Shown here piece by piece: positions 10,220-17,232 of a stretch of DNA of 36,062 bases. Numbering within the stretch: position 1 is the stretch's first letter; each line of letters opens with the position of its first letter. The stretch spans positions 1-36,062 of the forward strand of contig JAWKRB010000050.1 in assembly GCA_041389885.1 (NCBI GenBank), read 5' to 3'. Both the position numbers and the translations under genes were made by a program. This DNA comes from JAWKRB01 sp041389885 (GTDB taxonomy: Bacteria > Myxococcota_A > Polyangia > Polyangiales > Ga0077539). Under the pieces are notes generated by a model that worked only from the letters and a program-made list of their open reading frames with translations, ran no database searches and was not told where the DNA came from.

Positions 10220-11983
10220 ATGACTCTGTTCAAGCCCCTTCTTCGATTCACGCAGCTCGCCGCCGCGCTCGCGACGCTGACGGTCGCGGCGCAGAGCGCC
10301 CAGGCGATCCCGCTCCTGAACGGCTTTGGTGGACCCACGGGGTACGGGCTTCCGGAGAATTGCGTTCACCCGAACGACGACGGCTCCTACGCGGGTCCGC
10401 CGCCGGTCACGGGCGGCGCGCCGGTGGCGATCCCGATCACCCGGGCCTTCCCCAACGGGATCAACTTCTTCGGCAATCGCTACAACTCGATGTTCGTGAA
10501 CAACAACGGGAACATCACGTTCCGGGCGGGCCTCGGCCAGTTCACCCCGGCGCCGTTCCCGGTCGCGTCGCAGCCGATGATCGCGCCCTGGTGGGGCGAC
10601 GTCGACACGCGCGGCGGCGGCCAGCCCTCGCGCAACAACATCTGCTTTCACGTCGAGCCCAACCGCGTCGTCGTGACGTGGCACCTCGTCGGCTACTACT
10701 CCTCGCACGACAACCTGCAGAACAGCTTCCAGCTGATCCTCACGAACTCGAACACCTGCTCCAGCGCGGGCGATTTCGACGTCGAGTTCCGCTACGAGCG
10801 CTGCTCGTGGACCACCGGCGACGCCTCGGGCGGCACCGGAGGCTTCGGCGGCACCCCCGCGCAGGTGGGCTTCGACGCCGGCGACTCGCGCAACTTCGTG
10901 TCGCTCCCGATGTCCCGCACCATGCAGATCCTCCAGGTGTGCACGTCGTCGAACGTGCCCGGGGGGCCGCCGGGCCTCTGGCGCTTTCAGATCCGCGGCG
11001 ACGGTCGAATCTTCACCGGCTGCATGGGCGGCGGCGACCGCTGCACCGTCACCGGTCAGCAGGGCGTCTGCGCCCAGGGCGTGCAGATCTGCGAGGGCAT
11101 GGGCACCACCTGCCTCCAGGTCAATCAGCCGCGCGCGCGCGCCTGCAACGGGCAGGACAACGACTGCGACGGCACCGTCGACGACGACGACTCGCTCTGC
11201 CCGACGGGTCAGATCTGCGAGCTCGGCCAGTGCGTCGACCGCTGCCAGTCTGAGCTCGGCTGCCCCGTCGGCCGCGAGTGCACCAGCCGCGGCGCCTGCG
11301 TCGAGTCGACGTGCATCGATCGCGAGTGCCCCACGGGGCAGGTGTGCCGCGGCGGCAACTGCGTCGCGGTCTGCGACAACGTGACCTGCCCCCACGGTCG
11401 CTACTGTCGCGCCGGCCGCTGCGTCGACCCGTGCGCGGGCGTGACCTGCGCCTCGCAGGAGGTGTGCGAGGTCGACGGCGCGCTGCAGATCGGGCGCTGC
11501 GTCGCCGCCTGCCAGTGCCGCCCCTGCGGCGAGGGGCAGACGTGTCAGCCCGACGGTCACTGCGTCGAAGACGCGTGCAACGGGGTGACCTGCCCCACGG
11601 GCACGCACTGCGCCGAGGGCGCGTGCCGCGACTCGTGCGAGGCGGGCCCTGACACCACGCTGTGCCCGCCGGGCGAGGCCTGCGAGCTGGGCGAGTGCAT
11701 CCCCGGGCGACGCTCGACGCGAGACGCCGGCACCCCGTCGTCGGACGTGGTGTTGACGCCCGTCGACGGCGGCGTCACGCCGACCGAAGACGCCGGGACC
11801 CCCGGCTCCGACGTCGTGGTGGCGACCGACATGGGCGCGCCCGACAGCGCGCGGAACTTCGACTTCAACACCCGCACGGGCTGCCAGTGCGCGACCCCCG
11901 GCGCTCCGGTCTCGAAGCGGGGCGGCGTGGCGATCTTCGCCCTCGCCCTCGCCTCGGTGCTCCGCCGCCGCCGCCGTGACTGA
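10220..11983 (+). CDS. Nidogen-domain, Cys-rich surface protein with MYXO-CTERM-like tail
   Basis: This is a 587-residue exported protein. A Sec signal peptide ends near residue 29 (AQSAQA). Residues about 70-215 form a NIDO (nidogen-like) domain with NSMFVNNNGNITF and MIAPWWGDVDTR. At 308-318 is ACNGQDNDCDG, the motif of the MopE-type putative metal-binding repeat. Next come about six Cys-rich EGF-like or dickkopf-like units (CPTGQVC..GNCV, CPHGRYC..GRCV and similar), then a Thr/Asp/Pro-rich linker. The last 35 residues hold a Cys pair (GCQC, Cys555), a hydrophobic segment (GGVAIFALALASVL) and a run of five Arg. This matches MYXO-CTERM sorting tails, which are cleaved and anchored by myxosortase. 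A good AGGA ribosome site precedes ATG 10220. The protein probably sits on the cell surface in adhesion or matrix contacts, possibly with bound Ca2+. Confidence 0.8.
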   Translation: MTLFKPLLRFTQLAAALATLTVAAQSAQAIPLLNGFGGPTGYGLPENCVHPNDDGSYAGPPPVTGGAPVAIPITRAFPNGINFFGNRYNSMFVNNNGNITFRAGLGQFTPAPFPVASQPMIAPWWGDVDTRGGGQPSRNNICFHVEPNRVVVTWHLVGYYSSHDNLQNSFQLILTNSNTCSSAGDFDVEFRYERCSWTTGDASGGTGGFGGTPAQVGFDAGDSRNFVSLPMSRTMQILQVCTSSNVPGGPPGLWRFQIRGDGRIFTGCMGGGDRCTVTGQQGVCAQGVQICEGMGTTCLQVNQPRARACNGQDNDCDGTVDDDDSLCPTGQICELGQCVDRCQSELGCPVGRECTSRGACVESTCIDRECPTGQVCRGGNCVAVCDNVTCPHGRYCRAGRCVDPCAGVTCASQEVCEVDGALQIGRCVAACQCRPCGEGQTCQPDGHCVEDACNGVTCPTGTHCAEGACRDSCEAGPDTTLCPPGEACELGECIPGRRSTRDAGTPSSDVVLTPVDGGVTPTEDAGTPGSDVVVATDMGAPDSARNFDFNTRTGCQCATPGAPVSKRGGVAIFALALASVLRRRRRD

Positions 11984-12022
11984 CCCGCAGAACCTTCTCC
12001 CTTGATCCCTTCAGGAGTCTCC

Positions 12023-14188
12023 ATGATGCAGCGTTCTTTTGCGCGCAACGCGCGTTGGGTCCTCGCGCTCACGACCGTCCTCGCCGCGTGCGGTGAAGAC
12101 GGAGGCAACGGCGGGGGCGACGGGGGCGGAGGCGGAGGCGGGGGCCAGGGCGCGGCCTCGGGGAACTGCACCAGCGGGTCGATGGTCCCTGGGCGCTGGG
12201 CCGCGACGATGTCGGGCACCGAGGCCGATTTCGTCGGCGCCTTCGGCACCTCCCCCGACAGCCTGGTCGCCGTCGCCGACACCGTCGCCCGCCGCCACAA
12301 CGGCATGCGCTGGATCGACGGCCCCGGCCTGGAGTTCACCCGCATGGAGGGCATGAGCCTGCTCTCGCTCCGGCTCACCGCGGTGGGCGGCTTCGACGCG
12401 ATGACCACCTTCGCGGCAGGCATCGTGGGCACCGACGGCGGCGGAGAGGCGCCGACCGGGGAGATGTACCGGCTCACCGCCACGGCGGCGACGCAGGTGA
12501 ACCTGCCGATCGCGAACGTGCAGATCGTCTCGATTCGCGGCTCGGCGGCGAACAACATCTGGGCCGTCGGCGGCGGGTACGCGCTGCGCTACGACGGGAT
12601 GCGCTTTCAGAACCGCTCCATGGGCATCCCCCCCGGCACCGACCTCTACGACGTCTGGGCGTTCTCCGAGAACGACGTGTGGGCCGTGGGGACCAAGGTG
12701 CTGCACTGGGACGGAACCACCTGGAGCGACGCCCTCGACATCGGCGCGGGCTCGTATTTCGGCATCTGGGGCTCGGCCCCGAACAACCTCTACATCGTCG
12801 GCAACTCGGTCATGCGCCGCTACGACGGGACCACCTGGCGCACCGTGCTGACCAACTCCATCGCCGACCTGCGCACGGTGTGGGGCTCGAGCGCGAGCGA
12901 CGTGTGGGCCGCGGGCGAGGGCGGCACCGTGGTCCACTACGACGGCAACGCGTGGGGCCCGGTCTCGAGCGGGATCACCACCCGCATCACCCGCCTCTGG
13001 GGCTTCGGCGCGAACAACGTCTGGGCGGTGGGCGAGCGCGGCGTCGCGCTGAACTACACCTACTCGGGCAACCCCTCGACGCCCACCCCCGCGCCCTGCA
13101 ACTACGGAACCCCCGAGGGCCTCGGCGACGGCATGGGCACCCGCCTCACCGCAGTGAACCAGTCGGTCTGCGCGCGGCGCAGCAACGGCCAGGTCTTCTG
13201 CTGGGGCAACAACAACAGCCGGCAGCTCGGCGACGGCACGACGATGACCCAGCTCGCGCCGATTCAGATCCCCGCGCTGACCGACGTCGCGCACATCTCG
13301 ATCAGCAGCAACCACGGGTGCGCCGCGAAGAACGACGGCACCGTCTGGTGCTGGGCAGAGGGCCGCTCAGGTCAGCTCGGCAACGGCATGGACCTCATCG
13401 CCAGCCCCACCCCCGTGCGCGCGGGCGAGATCGCCGACGCCGTGGGCGTGTCGGTGAGCGCGCAGACCTCGTGCGCGCTGCGCCGCACGGGCAACGTGCA
13501 GTGCTGGGGCTTCAACCAGAGCGGCCAGGTCGGCGACGGCACGATGGACCAGCGGACCTTCCCCGTGACCGTCGCGGGCTTCAACGACATCGTGCAGATC
13601 ACTTCGGGCCTGAGCCACACCTGCGGCCGCCGGGCCAACGGCGGGGTCATCTGCTGGGGCGCGGGCACCCTCGGGCAGCTGGGCAACGGCGCGACGATGA
13701 ACAGCTCGCAGGCCGTCGTGGTGCAGGGCATCGTCGACGCGAACTTCATCGCGGCGGGCGCCAACCACACCTGCGCGGTTCGCCTCAACGGCACGGTCGT
13801 GTGCTGGGGCGCGAACGCCGCCGGGCAGCTCGGCGACGGCACCACCACCAACCGACCCGCGCCCGTGCCCGTCATGGGCGTGACCGACGCCTCGGCGGTC
13901 GGCGGCGGGCTCTCGCACACCTGCTTCGTGCGTCGCGGCGGCGCGCTGCGCTGCGTGGGGCAGAACATGCGCGGCCAGCTCGGCGACCGCACGACGATGG
14001 ACCGCACGACCCCCGTCGACGTCATGGGCGTCACCGACGCCGCGCGGGTCGCCGGCGGCTCTGACTTCACCTGCGTCACCCGCGCGAACGGCGCGGTCAC
14101 CTGCTTCGGCGGCAACGCCAACGGCCAGCTCGGGCGGGGCGCGATGAACGCGTCGCAGCCGGAGCCCGCGGCGCCGAACGGGCTGTAG
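12023..14188 (+). CDS. RCC1-repeat lipoprotein with N-terminal propeller-like repeats
   Basis: This 721-residue lipoprotein has a signal peptide ending in LAAC (Cys23) and then a Gly/Glu/Asp linker. Residues about 60-370 contain at least five repeats of the type WGSxxxDVWAVG (for example VWGSSASDVWAAG, LWGFGANNVWAVG), a beta-propeller signature common in myxobacterial surface proteins. From about residue 380 to the end there are seven RCC1-type repeats of the form TCAxRxxGxVxCWGxNxxGQLGDGT, which fold as a seven-bladed propeller. Most blades carry two Cys, plausible disulfides outside the cell. The start at 12023 is preceded by AGGAG (12013-12017). It follows the nidogen gene by 39 bp and is probably in the same operon. 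It likely acts as a cell-surface binding scaffold; ligand unknown. Confidence 0.82.
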   Translation: MMQRSFARNARWVLALTTVLAACGEDGGNGGGDGGGGGGGGQGAASGNCTSGSMVPGRWAATMSGTEADFVGAFGTSPDSLVAVADTVARRHNGMRWIDGPGLEFTRMEGMSLLSLRLTAVGGFDAMTTFAAGIVGTDGGGEAPTGEMYRLTATAATQVNLPIANVQIVSIRGSAANNIWAVGGGYALRYDGMRFQNRSMGIPPGTDLYDVWAFSENDVWAVGTKVLHWDGTTWSDALDIGAGSYFGIWGSAPNNLYIVGNSVMRRYDGTTWRTVLTNSIADLRTVWGSSASDVWAAGEGGTVVHYDGNAWGPVSSGITTRITRLWGFGANNVWAVGERGVALNYTYSGNPSTPTPAPCNYGTPEGLGDGMGTRLTAVNQSVCARRSNGQVFCWGNNNSRQLGDGTTMTQLAPIQIPALTDVAHISISSNHGCAAKNDGTVWCWAEGRSGQLGNGMDLIASPTPVRAGEIADAVGVSVSAQTSCALRRTGNVQCWGFNQSGQVGDGTMDQRTFPVTVAGFNDIVQITSGLSHTCGRRANGGVICWGAGTLGQLGNGATMNSSQAVVVQGIVDANFIAAGANHTCAVRLNGTVVCWGANAAGQLGDGTTTNRPAPVPVMGVTDASAVGGGLSHTCFVRRGGALRCVGQNMRGQLGDRTTMDRTTPVDVMGVTDAARVAGGSDFTCVTRANGAVTCFGGNANGQLGRGAMNASQPEPAAPNGL

Positions 14189-14210
14189 TCCCCTCCCTCA
14201 ATCTCCCCGA

Positions 14211-14232
14211 GGGGGCCTAAGATCAGGCCCCC
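14211..14232 (+). promoter_or_regulatory. Stem-loop ending at the start codon, with a TAAGAT element in it
   Basis: GGGGGCCT (14211-14218) is perfectly complementary to AGGCCCCC (14225-14232) across a six-base loop. The second arm ends directly before the ATG at 14233. There is no T-tract, so it is not a standard intrinsic terminator for the upstream RCC1 gene. TAAGAT (14218-14223) inside it looks like a -10 element 9 nt from the ATG. It may be the promoter of a leaderless message, or a hairpin that ends or hides transcripts. Confidence 0.4.
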
Positions 14233-15435
14233 ATGGCCCTCTCTCCCATCCTCGTCTCCGTGCCGCTCTACGTCTCCGGCATCGCGCTGGAGCGCTGGAT
14301 CGACCGCCGTCGCGGCGCGGGCATGTACCGCTTCGGCGACGCGATGAGCAACGTGTCGACGGGCCTGCTGCAGGTGGTCGTGGGCGCGCTCTTCGCCGCG
14401 GCCCTCGCGGCGCCCTACGACTACCTCTTCGACCACGCGCGGCTCACCGACTGGTTCACCGCGCACCCCACCGCGGCGTGGATCGCGGCCTTCGTCGGCA
14501 GCGACTTCTTCTACTACTGGTTTCACCGCTGGAGCCACGAGTGCGCCCTCGGCTGGTTCAGCCACGTCGTGCACCACCAGAGCGAGGACTACAACCTCAG
14601 CGTGGCGCTCCGTCAGGACGCCTGGCAGCCCTTCTTCTCGCTGTGGTTCCAGCTCCCGCTGGCGGTGGTGGGCATCGACTCCACGACCTTCGCGTCGGCG
14701 TACGGGTTCATGATCGTCTACCAGTACTGGATCCACACGCGCTTCATCTCCACGTTGGGGCCGCTGGAGTGGGTGCTCAACACGCCGTCGCACCACCGGG
14801 TGCACCACGGCATCGACCCCCAGTACCTCGACAAGAACTACGCCGGCGTCTTCATCGTGTGGGACCGGCTGTTCGGCACCTTCGAGCCCGAGCGTCGCCC
14901 GCCGTCGTACGGCACGGTCGCGCCGCTGGCGAGCTTCAACCCGATCTGGGCGCACCTGCAGTACGGCGTGAAGCTCGCGCAGAAGGCCGCGGCGCAGTCT
15001 GGTCCCCTCGGGGCGATCCAGGCGATCGTGCGGGGGCCCGGGTGGTCGGCCGACGGGAGCGCCGAGGCGGAGCTCCCTGAGCTCGCCGAGGCCCGCTGCG
15101 CCGAGCCGCTGTACGACGCGCCCACCGGCGGCGCGCAGCAGGCGTACGCGGTCGCGCTCCTCGTGACCGCGGCCGTCGCGTCGGGCCCCGTGCTCGCGCG
15201 CGTCGCGCGCTTCGGCGAGGGCGCGGCGCTGCTGACCTTCGCGATCTGGTGCCTCGGCAACCTCGGGGGGGTCGTCGAGCGGCGCGGGTGGTTCGTGTCG
15301 TCCGAGCGCCTCAGGCTGTTGTTTCAAGCCGCGGCGGGCGTCGCGCTCGGGTGGTGGACCGGCGATTGGCGCTGGCTGGTCGTCACCGCGGCCGCCGGCG
15401 CGCTCAGCCCGTTCACCCGCGCGAGCGCGCGTTGA
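14233..15435 (+). CDS. Fatty acid hydroxylase/sterol desaturase family membrane protein
   Basis: This 400-residue integral membrane protein belongs to the di-iron fatty acid hydroxylase superfamily, which oxidises lipid chains or sterols using O2. The eight-His iron site is visible as HRWSH (H98, H102), HVVHH (H111, H114, H115) and HHRVHH (H187-H192). Hydrophobic segments lie before, between and after these motifs. Residues beyond about 290 form an extra C-terminal membrane region (YAVALLVTAAVASG, ALLTFAIWCLGNLGG, then two more), which many bacterial members share. The lipid substrate cannot be told. No Shine-Dalgarno sequence is obvious before ATG 14233; the site described just upstream suggests a leaderless start. 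Confidence 0.88.
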   Translation: MALSPILVSVPLYVSGIALERWIDRRRGAGMYRFGDAMSNVSTGLLQVVVGALFAAALAAPYDYLFDHARLTDWFTAHPTAAWIAAFVGSDFFYYWFHRWSHECALGWFSHVVHHQSEDYNLSVALRQDAWQPFFSLWFQLPLAVVGIDSTTFASAYGFMIVYQYWIHTRFISTLGPLEWVLNTPSHHRVHHGIDPQYLDKNYAGVFIVWDRLFGTFEPERRPPSYGTVAPLASFNPIWAHLQYGVKLAQKAAAQSGPLGAIQAIVRGPGWSADGSAEAELPELAEARCAEPLYDAPTGGAQQAYAVALLVTAAVASGPVLARVARFGEGAALLTFAIWCLGNLGGVVERRGWFVSSERLRLLFQAAAGVALGWWTGDWRWLVVTAAAGALSPFTRASAR

Positions 15436-15445
15436 GCCTCGACGG

Positions 15446-15475
15446 GTGACGCGGGGCGCCGCTGTGGGGTATCGA
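15446..15475 (+). promoter_or_regulatory. Probable promoter of the OppB-like permease gene
   Basis: GTGACG (15446-15451), an 18-nt spacer and TATCGA (15470-15475) form a sigma-70-like pair ending 23 nt before the ATG at 15499. It lies just after the stop of the hydroxylase gene. Confidence 0.4.
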
Positions 15476-15498
15476 AGGCCCGTCTTGGGCCCGCGAAC

Positions 15499-17109
15499 AT
15501 GATCAAGGTGCTGCTGCGAGAGGCGCTGCTGACCGCCGTCGCGACGCTGTTGGCGAGCGTCATGGCCTTCGCGGCGCTCGACCGCGCGATGCGCCCCGAT
15601 TGGTTCGGCCTCGTCGGCTTCGCCAGGCTGCTCAAGGTCCCGCCCGACCGACTGCTCGGCCGTGACCTGCCGCTGGTCTGGAACCCGCAGCCCCTCGACG
15701 CCGCGCAGCGCACGGCGCGAGACATCGCCGCGCTCGCCGACCCCGCGCGCTGCGCCGAGGCCCAGGCGCGCATCACGTCGCGGGGCACCGCGGGGCTGCC
15801 CGCCGCCCTCTCGCGGCTCCCGAGACTGCCCGTCGCGCAGCAGCGCAAGCTCCTCGTCGCCCTCGCGGGCATCGAGGCCGGGGTCAGCGCCTCAGACCCG
15901 CCCCCCAACCCTGGAGACGACGGCGACCTCGCCCCGGCGAAGCGCTACTGGGAGCGCTACGACGCGTCGCACGGCCTCGACTTTCGCGAGAGCTTCGCGA
16001 ACCGTCAGGCGTCGCGGATCCTCGGGCGAGAGAGCCGCAACGCGAGCGAGCGCATCGCGCAGCTCGGGACCTACGCGCTCCCCGCGCTCATGCGCGCGCT
16101 CAGCGAGTCGAGCGATGACGCCGCCCGCGCGCGGGTGGTGAGCGCCCTCGCCGACCTCACCGGCGTCGCGATCCGCGTGCGTCCCGGGGCGTCGGAGGCG
16201 GAGCTGCGCCTCGCCCTCGAGGCCTGGAGGGCGTGGTGGTTCGTGAACCGAGCGAACTTCACGACCCTCGCGCCCTGGCAGCGCTCCCTCGAGCGGGGCT
16301 TCGACGCGCGGTACGGACGCTGGGTCGCCCGCGCGCTGCAGGGACGCATGGGGATCTCGGCCGTCACCCGCAGGAGCATCGGGCTCGAGCTGCGCGAGCG
16401 CATCGCCGTGAGCGCGCTCGCCTCGGGCGGGGGAGGGCTCTTCGGCGTCGGCATCGCCATCGCGTTCGGAGGCGCCGAGGCGCTGCGCCGACGCCCCCTG
16501 CGCGCGAGGATGCTCGACCTCGTCGGCGCCGTGTTGCCCGGCCTGATCGCGCTGGTCCTGGGGTGGCTGCTGCTGCTCCGCCTGCTCTACCCCTACGACC
16601 CGATCTCGACCTCGCTCCCCGCGCTGCTCGCCCGCAGCGGCGCGCTGCGCATGACCGTGGCGTCGCTGGCCGGCGCCGCGCTCCCCGGCGTGTGGCTGAT
16701 GCGTCCCCGCGCGTCCAAGTTCCTCGACGCGGTGAGGAGCGAGGCCGAGTCCTGGGCCGTGCGCGGGCATGTCCCCTCGCTCCGACGGGCGCTGCGCCAC
16801 GCCGCGCGCATCGCCGCCGCGTCGCTGCTCTGCCCGCTGGCCCTCGCCGCGCCGCTCGTGCTGACGGCGTCGATCCTCGTGGAGACCGCGCTGGGCCTCC
16901 AGGGGATGGGCTCGCTGACCGCGTACGCCGTCGCCGCGAAGGACGGCGCGTGGCTCCTGGTCGCGGTGCTCACGGTGGTCCCGGTGCTCCTGGCACGGCG
17001 CTGGTCGGCGCTGCTGCTGGTGTGGGTGCTCGGCACCCGCCCCGACGGGCGGGTGCGTCGCTTTCGAAGCCTCACCCTCCCGCCTCCTCCGCCCGAAGAC
17101 CGCGCGTGA
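15499..17109 (+). CDS. OppB/DppB-like ABC permease with HEAT-like insertion
   Basis: The C-terminal half (about residues 265-530) aligns in order with the OppB/DppB family of peptide/nickel ABC permeases. It shows LQGRMGIS (280-287; family consensus GDLGxS), the EAA-like cytoplasmic loop around SWAVRGHVPSLRRALRHAARIA, then SILVETALGLQGMGSLTAYAV (family VExVFxxPGxGxL) and a last helix. The N-terminal helix (7-30) is also present. Between them, about residues 80-260 are a soluble insert with HEAT-like helical repeats (for example IAQLGTYALPALMRAL) not found in ordinary members, which have only about 70 residues there. At 536 residues it is far longer than the usual 310-340. No ATPase, second permease or binding protein is next to it, so transport activity and substrate are open. 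Confidence 0.7.
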   Translation: MIKVLLREALLTAVATLLASVMAFAALDRAMRPDWFGLVGFARLLKVPPDRLLGRDLPLVWNPQPLDAAQRTARDIAALADPARCAEAQARITSRGTAGLPAALSRLPRLPVAQQRKLLVALAGIEAGVSASDPPPNPGDDGDLAPAKRYWERYDASHGLDFRESFANRQASRILGRESRNASERIAQLGTYALPALMRALSESSDDAARARVVSALADLTGVAIRVRPGASEAELRLALEAWRAWWFVNRANFTTLAPWQRSLERGFDARYGRWVARALQGRMGISAVTRRSIGLELRERIAVSALASGGGGLFGVGIAIAFGGAEALRRRPLRARMLDLVGAVLPGLIALVLGWLLLLRLLYPYDPISTSLPALLARSGALRMTVASLAGAALPGVWLMRPRASKFLDAVRSEAESWAVRGHVPSLRRALRHAARIAAASLLCPLALAAPLVLTASILVETALGLQGMGSLTAYAVAAKDGAWLLVAVLTVVPVLLARRWSALLLVWVLGTRPDGRVRRFRSLTLPPPPPEDRA

Positions 17110-17217
17110 CGCCGAAGCAACCCGAGAGCCCGTCGACGCCTTGGCGCACCCACGCGCACCCACTGCGCTTGCGCAGGGCGTGACGCGCGGCGCTAGGCGC
17201 GCTCGGCGCCAGGGTGT

Positions 17218-17223
17218 TAGGAT
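17218..17223 (+). promoter_or_regulatory. Possible -10 element of the kinase gene
   Basis: TAGGAT lies 9 nt before the GTG at 17233, the spacing expected for a leaderless transcript. There is no Shine-Dalgarno sequence before the GTG. No clear -35 hexamer was found 16-18 nt upstream. The same gap also contains a short palindrome, CTGCGC-TT-GCGCAG (17163-17176). Confidence 0.35.
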
Positions 17224-17232
17224 CTCGCTACC

